Of a stretch of DNA of 64,000 nucleotides, positions 51,213-58,823 are shown one piece after another. Below the pieces are notes generated by a model, which was not told the origin of the DNA, did not search any database, and saw only the letters and a program-made list of their open reading frames with translations. The translations under genes were made by a program, and so were the position numbers. The stretch's first letter is position 1; each line of letters starts with the position of its first letter. The DNA is taken from contig NZ_QMEX01000001.1 in assembly GCF_003284925.1 (NCBI RefSeq), positions 1-64,000 on the forward strand, in the 5' to 3' direction. Source of the stretch: Mycolicibacter senuensis (GTDB lineage Bacteria > Actinomycetota > Actinomycetes > Mycobacteriales > Mycobacteriaceae).

Positions 51213-51511
51213 CCCATTTCCTCCTGTGTGCAGGTGCGGCGTTCTGTGCATAGCCAGCACGTTTGATTGCGGCGACGCGGTTTTGCATCCTGTTGTGCAA
51301 CACCAAGTTCCGTGGCGGCCTGTTGTTCGTACGCGTGCCGCAGTCGCGCATCGGCGGCGGCGACCTCAGCGGAGGTCGGCCTTTGCCCCTCGGGGTTGTA
51401 GACCATGTAGCCGTCGAACACCGCGCGGCAGTCAGTGCACACGTCGCCCTGCTGTTCGACCGCCCCCGTGCAGCCCTGAGCAATGCACTGGTAGGTGGCG
51501 ATGCTGCTCAC
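51179..51511 (-). CDS. Zinc-ribbon hypothetical protein
   Basis: 110 aa with two Cys clusters (CIAQGC ... CTDC near the start; CWLCTERRTC ... CDLC near the end) giving two likely zinc sites. GTG start behind CGGGGGAA. Function unknown. Confidence 0.65.
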   Translation of the reverse strand: MSSIATYQCIAQGCTGAVEQQGDVCTDCRAVFDGYMVYNPEGQRPTSAEVAAADARLRHAYEQQAATELGVAQQDAKPRRRNQTCWLCTERRTCTQEEMGWECDLCRPVQ

Positions 51512-51621
51512 GTTTCCCCCGGGTTGTTCTTCGTACCAACCTCTTCCCTAAGGAGAGGCGCATCTTCGAGGCTATGGCGGCGGTCTGACACTTCAGCGGC
51601 CACGACACGCCGGGGTGTCAG

Positions 51622-52350
51622 TTATCTGAGCGTGGTGAGGTAAGAGACGATTCCTGCCACGACGGCGTCGGCGTAGCGTTGCCGGCCCTCGGGGCTTTCC
51701 ATCGCCGCCGCGTCCTGGGGGTTGCGCATGTTTCCCAACTCAACCAGCACGGCCGGGTATTGGGCGAGGTTGAGGCCAGCGAGGTCAGCCCGACCGTAGA
51801 GGCCTGCTGTGCCGATGTAGCCCGCGGGGGTCAGTCCCGCTTCGACGAGTTGGTCGCGCATCGTCTTGGCCAGAACCGGGGCCTGGACCCTCTGGACGCC
51901 GTTGAGTGGCGGGTCGGAGTAGTTGACGTGGAATCCCCTACCGGCTAGCGGGCCTCCGTCGGCGTGAATGCTGATGATCGCCGCCGGCACAACGGCATTG
52001 GCTGCGGAGGCGCGGGCGTCAACGCACGGGCCTGAGCTTGCGTCGTCGCCGCGTGACATCGCGCTGCGTACGCCGCGGTCGGTCAGTGCTGCACGGATCC
52101 GCAAGGTGGTGTCCCAGGTGAAGGTGTGCTCGGGATAGCCCGATGCTGTTGCAGTCCCGCTTGTCTGGCATTCCTTGGTTCCTCCGCGACCGGTGGGGAC
52201 CTGGCGGCTGTTGCCCTCGTTGGCGCCGTTGTGTCCGGGGTCGAGGAAGACGATCAGTCCCGCGATGTTCGGTGATGCGTTCGCCGGCGGCGAGAGTGGG
52301 AGGGTGACGGCAGCCACCAGCAGGGCCACTGCGCTGACGTATCGCATCAT
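51622..52350 (-). CDS. Secreted N-acetylmuramoyl-L-alanine amidase (Ami1/Rv3717-like)
   Basis: 242 aa. Signal peptide 1-25 (cleavage after ANA), then an Amidase_3 domain. Predicted zinc ligands H40 (DPGHNG), E74 and H129 (SIHADG), with catalytic E204 (VELGNM), give spacing matching the mycobacterial Rv3717 enzyme. It cleaves the stem peptide from peptidoglycan in the periplasm. On a plasmid it may help cell separation or remodelling around a transfer apparatus; that is inference. Confidence 0.87.
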   Translation of the reverse strand: MMRYVSAVALLVAAVTLPLSPPANASPNIAGLIVFLDPGHNGANEGNSRQVPTGRGGTKECQTSGTATASGYPEHTFTWDTTLRIRAALTDRGVRSAMSRGDDASSGPCVDARASAANAVVPAAIISIHADGGPLAGRGFHVNYSDPPLNGVQRVQAPVLAKTMRDQLVEAGLTPAGYIGTAGLYGRADLAGLNLAQYPAVLVELGNMRNPQDAAAMESPEGRQRYADAVVAGIVSYLTTLR

Positions 52351-52407
52351 CCGCCCTCCCCCCGATTCTTACCGCGCAGTTTAAGTATGCGCGATGGGGG
52401 TGGCGAT

Positions 52408-54261
52408 TCAGGGCGTTAGACGCGGTGGACCGGTGGCCAGAACCGAGGCCAGATAGTCCTGCCGGTCCACCTCGCTGTCGACTGACAGCCACACCGTAGG
52501 AGGATCCGCCGGCTGGTCACGCCCGACCGGCTCGACGATCGGTTGTTCCCTGGCCTGCAGCCACTGTCGCCACCGCGATCGGGCCTGCTGGTGAGCTGCG
52601 ATTCTGGCGGCCCGCTGCTCGGCGACGCCCAATTGCACGGCCAGGTCATCCAGGCTGGTGTCGGTCACTTCGACTCGACTGCCGTTCTTGCGCAGCAGCC
52701 CGACCCGGCACAGTTCAGCGATGCCGTCATAGCCGCTGCTGCGCGACACTGCAGCCGCTGTGGCGATCTCCGCAGCCTCAACGGCCCCGTCGAGCACCGT
52801 CTCGTAGAGCCTCCGGTATTGCAGTCCGAGAATCGACCAGACCGGGTGCACCCCGGCGACCGGCGGCCGGCCCGGCCCCTCCGGATACTCGTCGCGCACG
52901 TCCGGAGTGACTAACGCGTAGCGATCCGCACCCAGCCCCGTCCCCCGCGCAACCAGCAACACCGGAGATCCTGGGGTGTCTCGAAGCAGCCGCAGCGCCG
53001 ACCACACCGCCGACTCGCTGATCAGTCCGCACGCAAGTGATAGCGACCGGCCACCGACACCCACCACCGGCACCCCATTGATCACCTGACCCGCACGTAC
53101 CGCCGAGACCGCCAGCCCCTGTAAGACTGCAGCGATCACCCAGCGCCGCGGACTCGAACGTAGCGTCACGTCGCACCAGCGCACCGCGTGAGCCAGCCAG
53201 GCTTGGTGGACCGCCCGGGAGGGAGTGGGTCCCCTACCCCCTGTGTGCTCTTGACTCTTGTGCGTACCTAGCTGGACAGTCGGCAGGATCGATTCCAGCC
53301 ACGCTCTGGCGGCCTCCCAGTCACGGACTAAGGCCTCGTCGGAACGCTGTCCGTAGCGCTCGTAAGCAGCGCTGAAGCCTGCGTGCCAGGGCTGCCCGCG
53401 ACCCGTTAGAGAGCGCACGTCAGCGAGGCTGTGCCCTCGCCACAGGGCATGCACGAGAACGGACATGCGGGCCTCGGATCGGCTCTGCCACCGGCTCCCC
53501 GCCTTGAGCTGGCCGCTCTCCGCGAAGGCGATCACCGGGGCAGGTATCGGTGTGCGGCGCTGGTAGCGCTCCCGGAGGGTCATGTGTGCGCCGGTGCCGG
53601 TGAAGTACCAACTGGCAGGTGAAGCAGACGGTGCTACGGGCGCCTCGACAGGCGAGGCGCCCAGGTGTCTGGTGAGCCGCTCAATGAGGTCAGTTGGGTT
53701 CGGGCTGGCTAAGACGGCTAGTGCTTGGGTGAGTGTCTGGCCGAGCAGTTGACGGTGGCCGCCCTCGCGGCATGGTGAGCCAGGGACGGTGATGCAGCCC
53801 GAGGCCGGGTTGAGCATCGGCGAGGTGTCCAGTGAAGGGCAGGCCGCGGCGGCCTGCCCCAGCAGTGGCCGAAGCGTCTCCAAGCCGACCCACCCGGCTA
53901 GGGGTACCAGGATGTGGCTGCCTCCGCTGGTGGAACGGTCGACGACAGCACGCGCGCCGCAGGTGGTGAGCCAGTGCAGGATTCGCTGCCGGTCAGCTGC
54001 CACAGCCGCCGAGCCGCCATGCTTGGCGTCGAGGTCGAACGCCAGGAGCCGGGTGCGGCCGCGTACGTAGATCGGTACCGCTGCCGGAGCGCTGGGAACC
54101 TTCGCGGTGAGCCGGCGGATCTGGCCGAACCGGCGCTGAGGCGACCACAAGCGCATGGTGGGGCGCGCTGCAATACGGGGTGCCAGGGCCGCCCACAGCT
54201 GGTCGGGGCCAGGTCCAGGTGAGGTGTCGTCTACCGGGCGCGCCGGAGCGAGAGTGGTCAC
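52408..54261 (-). CDS. Plasmid replication protein, primase-polymerase-like
   Basis: A 617-aa protein of the actinobacterial plasmid replication type with an archaeo-eukaryotic primase-like N-terminus. AFDLDAKHGG supplies the metal-binding D76 and D78, TSGGSHIL (111-118) the sxH motif, and a later SGCITVPGSPCREGG is also characteristic. The C-terminus has a winged-helix-like region (EIATAAAVSRSSGYDGIAEL). It likely initiates or primes replication. GTG start with a 420-bp structured leader. Confidence 0.75.
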   Translation of the reverse strand: MTTLAPARPVDDTSPGPGPDQLWAALAPRIAARPTMRLWSPQRRFGQIRRLTAKVPSAPAAVPIYVRGRTRLLAFDLDAKHGGSAAVAADRQRILHWLTTCGARAVVDRSTSGGSHILVPLAGWVGLETLRPLLGQAAAACPSLDTSPMLNPASGCITVPGSPCREGGHRQLLGQTLTQALAVLASPNPTDLIERLTRHLGASPVEAPVAPSASPASWYFTGTGAHMTLRERYQRRTPIPAPVIAFAESGQLKAGSRWQSRSEARMSVLVHALWRGHSLADVRSLTGRGQPWHAGFSAAYERYGQRSDEALVRDWEAARAWLESILPTVQLGTHKSQEHTGGRGPTPSRAVHQAWLAHAVRWCDVTLRSSPRRWVIAAVLQGLAVSAVRAGQVINGVPVVGVGGRSLSLACGLISESAVWSALRLLRDTPGSPVLLVARGTGLGADRYALVTPDVRDEYPEGPGRPPVAGVHPVWSILGLQYRRLYETVLDGAVEAAEIATAAAVSRSSGYDGIAELCRVGLLRKNGSRVEVTDTSLDDLAVQLGVAEQRAARIAAHQQARSRWRQWLQAREQPIVEPVGRDQPADPPTVWLSVDSEVDRQDYLASVLATGPPRLTP

Positions 54262-54684
54262 CGCGTGTCGGCTCGATTGTCCCGAACCTGCATATGGGCA
54301 TGCGGTATCGTCAGAGGTGTCATTGAGCAGTTCCCTTTGTCAGAGGGCAGTGCGCGTGATCATCCCGGCCGAGCGATAACTCGGCGGTGGACTCTCAACC
54401 CTCGGTTCCAGCCGGGGGTTGAAGTCTTTTCTGGGGGTGTCCGCGTGAGATCTGCAACGAATGTGCCTGTGGGAATGCGGCGGAGCATCGACAGGTATTT
54501 CGTGCGGTAGGGGTGCCGGCCGGGCGGCAGGTGTCACCGTGATTGGTGACGTGGGGTCATCGAATACCTCCCTCGCGTGGGTGTTTCACGAGGAATGGTC
54601 GCATGACTGCGATGGTTAACCACGTAGGACACGCGCATGGTTAACCATCGCTGCGTTCCGGCGGCGCGACGCCGGCGGAGCCGA
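54262..54684. promoter_or_regulatory. Rep leader / candidate origin and copy-control region
   Basis: Non-coding. Contains hairpins at 54368-54385 (GCCGAG/CTCGGC), 54396-54421 (10-bp stem CAACCCTCGG with one G-U, followed by a T-rich AAGTCTTTT on the plus strand) and 54533-54550 (GTCACC/GGTGAC). Two palindromic sites, ATGGTTAACCAC (54612) and ATGGTTAACCAT (54637), are 25 bp apart. The order suggests promoter or operator upstream, structured leader downstream, perhaps with an antisense RNA. Confidence 0.5.
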
Positions 54685-54963
54685 TTAGGAGGCTGTAGCC
54701 AGTGATTCTTCTTGGTTAGCCGAACGCATTTCGGCCACGGCCTGCTCGATCTCGGGCATCATCCGGTCCCGGATCCAGTCCTGCGCCGTCTTGTAGCCCA
54801 GCTGCTTGGCCTTCCAGTCCAGCGCCTTTTGGTGATCGCTTTGCAGCCGTAGCCCGATCAAGGCATCGAGCACGCGATTCTCAACACGCCGGGGCGTGGC
54901 CGCCGGGGCGCTGCTGTGCGTCCGGCGCCGGGCACCGTAGGCCACTGCTCGTGAACTCGCCAC
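54685..54963 (-). CDS. Ribbon-helix-helix-like DNA-binding protein
   Basis: 92 aa: basic disordered N-terminus then an RHH-like strand-helix-helix (ALIGLRLQSDHQKALDWKAK; GYKTAQDWIRDRM). Such proteins control plasmid copy number or partition. Divergent from the 166-aa gene, with an inverted repeat between them. A candidate for binding the ATGGTTAACCAT sites downstream. Confidence 0.62.
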   Translation of the reverse strand: MASSRAVAYGARRRTHSSAPAATPRRVENRVLDALIGLRLQSDHQKALDWKAKQLGYKTAQDWIRDRMMPEIEQAVAEMRSANQEESLATAS

Positions 54964-55000
54964 GATCCGCTCCTACTCCGTCGATGATTCCGCCACTACT

Positions 55001-55050
55001 GAAGGCCACTGTAGAGCAAAAAATGTCCTTCGGTGTCCTAGATGGCCTTC
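55001..55050. promoter_or_regulatory. Inverted repeat in divergent promoter
   Basis: GAAGGCCA at 55001-55008 and TGGCCTTC at 55043-55050 are exact inverse copies 34 bp apart, with CCTTCGGTGTC/CCTTCGTGTC direct repeats. Likely operator pair for one of the divergent DNA-binding proteins. Confidence 0.5.
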
Positions 55051-55127
55051 GTGTCGGGTAATCGGCATGCAACGATTAAGATCACATAGCGACATTTTGT
55101 AGCTGGCCATCCACGAGAGGCGGTGCC

Positions 55128-55628
55128 GTGACACACAGCCTCAAGTACCCGCCGCCTGGCGTAGAAACAGTCCCGACCAGCACCGATATCGTTTCCCTGC
55201 GCGCCGCCGCGCGCATCCTGGGCCGTGACCACCGCACGGTGCGGGCCATGATCATCAAGGGCACACTGCGTGGTGGCGCTGAGCCGCAACCCCAACGCCT
55301 GCGCTGGTACGTCTACCGCGATGCGCTACCGGCCAGCGCCACACCGTCGCCAGATCCTCAGATTGACGATCTGACCTCCGTCGTCGCCGACCAGGCCGCC
55401 CGCATCCTCGCCCTGGAACACAACAACCGGCTACTGGCCGGCGCCGTCGAAGATCTCCTGGATGGAGTCGAGCACTACAAGGCCGGCGCCGAGGCCGCCC
55501 TGACCGCAGCCCACCACTTCGAGGCCGCGGCAGCGAAATACGGCGATTCACTGCGCGCCCATCGCGATGCCCTGGCCCAACACATGACCCCGAGCAACAT
55601 CAGCGCACTAGACATCCCACCGGCCTAA
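55128..55628 (+). CDS. HTH / coiled-coil DNA-binding protein
   Basis: 166 aa: MerR/excisionase-like HTH (SLRAAARILGRDHRTVRAMI) then a wing-like RLRWYVYRDAL and a C-terminal coiled coil (ADQAARILALEHNNRLLAGA). GTG behind GAGAGGCGG. Its position beside rep suggests a partition, centromere-binding or excision-type accessory role. Confidence 0.65.
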   Translation: MTHSLKYPPPGVETVPTSTDIVSLRAAARILGRDHRTVRAMIIKGTLRGGAEPQPQRLRWYVYRDALPASATPSPDPQIDDLTSVVADQAARILALEHNNRLLAGAVEDLLDGVEHYKAGAEAALTAAHHFEAAAAKYGDSLRAHRDALAQHMTPSNISALDIPPA

Positions 55629-55660
55629 GTGAGCTACGTGCTGCACCCGTGAATCCCGGC

Positions 55661-55885
55661 TCAGTCCCGTTCGAGCTCGGCGAGATATTCCCAGTACGGA
55701 TTAGCTTCGCCGTCCCAGACGACTTGCACCATTGCCAGGTCCGGAGCGCATGTGGTGAGGTCGTTCGGAGTCCAGGCAGCGACCCGTTGCACGACCGTGC
55801 CAGGCTCCGCGTGCTCCGGGTGACGGACACGGTCACCGGTGCGCAGCGCGCCTTCCAGGCGGTCCGCTAAGGCCTTGTCGTGCAA
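55661..55885 (-). CDS. Hypothetical protein, 74 aa
   Basis: Begins at TTG (55885); GALRTGDRVRHPEHAEPGTV then VQVVWDGEANPYWEYLAELE, an SH3-like pattern. Convergent with the HTH/coiled-coil gene. Ribosome site weak, so the start is uncertain. Family unknown. Confidence 0.58.
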   Translation of the reverse strand: MHDKALADRLEGALRTGDRVRHPEHAEPGTVVQRVAAWTPNDLTTCAPDLAMVQVVWDGEANPYWEYLAELERD

Positions 55886-55928
55886 CCATCTTCGTTTCCC
55901 CTATCCATCCGGCCGCCGCCGTCCACGG

Positions 55929-56360
55929 TCACGGTCGATGTAGGGCACCCGCATCGTCAAGCCATGCCACAGGATGGTCGGATGCCAGCCCTTGAACCGA
56001 TTCGGCGACCCGGCGCTCCGAATCGGCGTTGTAGCCATAGACCAGTCGAATCAGATGTGTGGCACCGAACAACGCGTCGTTGATCTGGGGGTAGCCCTCG
56101 TAATCAGCCAGCGTGCGCGCGCGATAGGCCTCGTCGAGCTGGCCGACGCGAATCCAGGCCGGAAAACCCTGCTCGGCTTCGTACCCGTGGTAGTCAGTCC
56201 CCCGCGGGATCGCAAATCCAGGCTCCTCGGTGGCCGCCGACCGGAACTGCGCGTTGGCGATCTCCTCCGCCGAAACACCCATGCCCGCAAGAAAACGCTC
56301 GGCCATATCACGCGCGGAAACCCCTGGTGCAGAAACGAATACACTGCCCATTGCAGCCAT
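55929..56360 (-). CDS. Hypothetical protein, 143 aa
   Basis: Helical N-terminus (ARDMAERFLAGMGVSAEEIA), then EEPGFAIPRGTDYHGYEAEQ and LADYEGYPQINDALFGATHL. ATG at 56360 behind AGAGGGGG. Family unknown. Confidence 0.64.
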   Translation of the reverse strand: MAAMGSVFVSAPGVSARDMAERFLAGMGVSAEEIANAQFRSAATEEPGFAIPRGTDYHGYEAEQGFPAWIRVGQLDEAYRARTLADYEGYPQINDALFGATHLIRLVYGYNADSERRVAESVQGLASDHPVAWLDDAGALHRP

Positions 56361-56437
56361 CTTCAATCCCCCTCTTGGCATTAGCCCTCGCCGGACATTG
56401 AGCGGTGCCCGACGGCGCAAAGATCAGCAGCCCGTGT

Positions 56438-56911
56438 TCAGGCCGCCGGTGAACACGCCCCTCGAACATTCCCGCGCTCGCCGGCTGGCCGGTCGGCGCT
56501 GGTGTGGGAGGTTGGCCCACCAATGGACCGCCGCCGCAGGGGGCGATCATTGTCTAGCTCTGACGCCAACTGCTCGATGGTGCGGTGCCCGACCGGCCGG
56601 CGCTTCGTCGCCGTTCGTCGGCCTGTGCGGCTCGGGTCCGCGGTGAGGTGATACACCCCGCACCCACACAGATAGGCGAACTGCTGCTTGAGCGCCGCAG
56701 CGCGAAAGGCAGTGCCTCGGTTCGGGAAGGAGTCCTGGCCCGGGGTTGGGCAGGCGATCCGCCGGCGGCTCTTCATCTTGGCGCGATGCTCACGCTGCTT
56801 GGTGCTGTGCCCGGCGCTGCAGTACAGCTGGCCTGGAAAGTCGGGGTTGTTGAGCGTGCTCCCACACCACAGGCAGTGTGTGCCGTTGATCTCGTCCATC
56901 GGATTCGACAT
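56438..56911 (-). CDS. Zinc-ribbon hypothetical protein
   Basis: 157 aa: CLWCGSTL and YCSAGHS form an N-terminal zinc site, KSRRRIACPTP and CGCGVYHL follow, then a basic C-terminus. Similar small ribbons lie at 37991, 48762 and 51179. Possibly nucleic-acid binding. Confidence 0.63.
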   Translation of the reverse strand: MSNPMDEINGTHCLWCGSTLNNPDFPGQLYCSAGHSTKQREHRAKMKSRRRIACPTPGQDSFPNRGTAFRAAALKQQFAYLCGCGVYHLTADPSRTGRRTATKRRPVGHRTIEQLASELDNDRPLRRRSIGGPTSHTSADRPAGERGNVRGACSPAA

Positions 56912-56988
56912 GTCCTCACTCCTGGTTGTCGAAGGGTCAGTGGTGGTGGTGTGTGACTAGTCCCCGCCGTGCTCGCCTGTCGTGCCGA

Positions 56989-57201
56989 TTAGTCACTGTG
57001 ACGGATGGCGACGTGCGCGATCGGCGAGAGCAGGTAGCTGGCCGGTTGATCACTGTCGGTGCGAACCCCGTCGATACGGATGAACCCGCCCGGTTCTTCA
57101 CTGACCGCAGTCACGCGAATCTGAGCCCACCCATCGGGGATGTCGATGATCCACCCCGGGCGTACTCCTGCTGCTGTGGTCCGACAAATGTCAGTGCTCA
57201 A
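56989..57201 (-). CDS. Small hypothetical protein, TTG start
   Basis: 70 aa beginning at TTG (57201) behind GGGGGAGAA; GVRPGWIIDIPDGWAQIRVT and a beta-rich remainder. In-frame extension upstream is Arg/His-rich and unlikely to be coding. Family unknown. Confidence 0.58.
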   Translation of the reverse strand: MSTDICRTTAAGVRPGWIIDIPDGWAQIRVTAVSEEPGGFIRIDGVRTDSDQPASYLLSPIAHVAIRHSD

Positions 57202-57324
57202 ATCAGTTCTCCCCCGAGCGCGCGGCAATTCATGCGTGTCTTGTCTTCCATCGTGCCGGTTCCGGTTTGCCCGATTGGTCGGCGACACGTCAGGCCCCCG
57301 ACCAATCGCGCCGGCCGGGCACCG

Positions 57325-58056
57325 CTAGGGGGTAGGACAGCCGGCGGTCAGGATCCGCGCGATCGCATCGTGTTCGGCCTGCGTCACCGACAGGTTGTAG
57401 GTCGCTTTGACCTCGACGATCCGGGAGACATAGGTGCACCGGTAGGCCTTGTTGGCCGGCAGCCACGTGGCAGCGTCACCGGCCCCCTTTTGTTGGTTGC
57501 TCGGCCCATCGACTGCCTGCAGGTTGAGCGGGTCGTTGGCGAAGTTGCGGCGCGTAGCGGCATCCCATAATTGGGCGCCCTTCTGCCACGCATCAGCCAG
57601 CGCAACGATGTGGTCGATCTGCACTGCGCTGGAGGTGCCCTGGCCGCGCTGGAAGTCGATGGCGGTGCCGGTGTAGGGATCGTTGAGCGTCCCGGCCAGA
57701 ACGACGCAGCCCCTGGTCCCCGGCTTGACGTCGATGTTGGTCAGGTCGCGGCGCAGGATGTCGTTGCGTGTGTCGCAGCCGTTGTGCCCGCCGGCAACGG
57801 TGACGTCATCGCTCCAGGCTTGACCGAATTGGCTGCGTTCGTAGCCGGTCTTGGGGGCTCGGCCCTTGATCGCCAGGCTGTCCAGTGTCGCCAGCGCGGA
57901 TCCCGTCGGGAGGGCTTCCCAGGTCGCGCGGGTCGCGACCTGCGACATCGGTGTGTGGTCGCCGCTGAAGCCGATGGCCCCGGCGACCAATGTCGCCAAG
58001 GCAGTGATGGCTGCGCCCAGCAACGGGCCATTATTGAATCGTGTTCTCCCCCTCAT
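57325..58056 (-). CDS. Secreted/anchored HNH nuclease (DUF1524 / GmrSD C-terminal type)
   Basis: 243 aa. One N-terminal TM or signal segment (AAITALATLVAGAIGF), then a DUF1524-type HNH domain: CDTRNDIL (94-101), QIDHIVALADAW with the DH pair at 148-149, and DPLNLQAVDGPSNQQKG. Actinobacterial secreted members degrade external DNA. Here it could act on incoming or released DNA at the envelope. Confidence 0.82.
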   Translation of the reverse strand: MRGRTRFNNGPLLGAAITALATLVAGAIGFSGDHTPMSQVATRATWEALPTGSALATLDSLAIKGRAPKTGYERSQFGQAWSDDVTVAGGHNGCDTRNDILRRDLTNIDVKPGTRGCVVLAGTLNDPYTGTAIDFQRGQGTSSAVQIDHIVALADAWQKGAQLWDAATRRNFANDPLNLQAVDGPSNQQKGAGDAATWLPANKAYRCTYVSRIVEVKATYNLSVTQAEHDAIARILTAGCPTP

Positions 58057-58124
58057 GAGTTCGACTCTCTCACGCCCGTATCCTGTTTTTGGGCGGTGCC
58101 GCGCCGACCCGGCACTCTATGCGC

Positions 58125-58823
58125 CTAAAGTTCCGTCCTCAGGTCGATCACGTCCTCCACGGTGAAGTCGACGTCGTAGAACTGCGCGGGATTCCAGTCG
58201 GCGATCACCTGGTCGGCGATCGCCGCCCCGAGGATCTCCTTGACGCGGTCCATCTCATGGTTGATCCATGCCTCGAAAAACCCTGAGCTGACGAGGATCT
58301 GCAGTTCCTGGAATTCCTCGTCAGCACTGGTTGGCACCCTCTTGTCGATCCGCGTCGTGCCGATCGTTGCGAACCCGTCGACGATGACCCAAATGGCCTG
58401 CACCTCCCCTGGCGGCACCACAGAGACCGGCGCCGGCGGCGGGGCGTTCGGGTCCAGAGAGTCCCTCCACGTCACCACGCGCCGCGGCGTCGAACCTAAC
58501 GCCTCCGCCAGCGCGCGGATCCCGCCGGCGCGGTCGATGGCAGCCCACCGTTCCAGCCAGAACGTGTCGACCCCCGGCGGCCACTGCTGATGCACGGCCC
58601 AGCGCGCAATCGTCGAAGCCGCGTAGCGGCGACCTGTGCGGGTCTCGATCCTGCGGATCATCTCCTCACGGCCGCGCCGGCCCGCTTCAGCGCGTCGACT
58701 GCGCGCATTGACGCCATCCCAGGCCGCCCCGAATTCGCGGCCTTTACGGTCAGCCAGATCCAGGAAGCATTCCCGGAACCCCCGTTGCGGGCCTGCCGAT
58801 CCGGCCATGCGTGCTCTTCTCAT
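58125..58823 (-). CDS. Tpg-like telomere terminal protein
   Basis: 232 aa. N-terminal basic region, an HTH (AGGIRALAEALGSTPRRVVT), then a C-terminal half that follows the Streptomyces Tpg layout: a FATIGTTRIDKRVPTS segment, a helix (SGFFEAWINHEMDRVKEILG) and a final acidic strand (YDVDFTVEDVIDLRTEL). Tpg proteins prime DNA ends of linear replicons by covalent linkage to a dNMP. ATG overlaps the tap-like gene (ATGA), the order seen in tap-tpg operons. The match is from layout and memory of the family. Confidence 0.55.
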   Translation of the reverse strand: MRRARMAGSAGPQRGFRECFLDLADRKGREFGAAWDGVNARSRRAEAGRRGREEMIRRIETRTGRRYAASTIARWAVHQQWPPGVDTFWLERWAAIDRAGGIRALAEALGSTPRRVVTWRDSLDPNAPPPAPVSVVPPGEVQAIWVIVDGFATIGTTRIDKRVPTSADEEFQELQILVSSGFFEAWINHEMDRVKEILGAAIADQVIADWNPAQFYDVDFTVEDVIDLRTEL

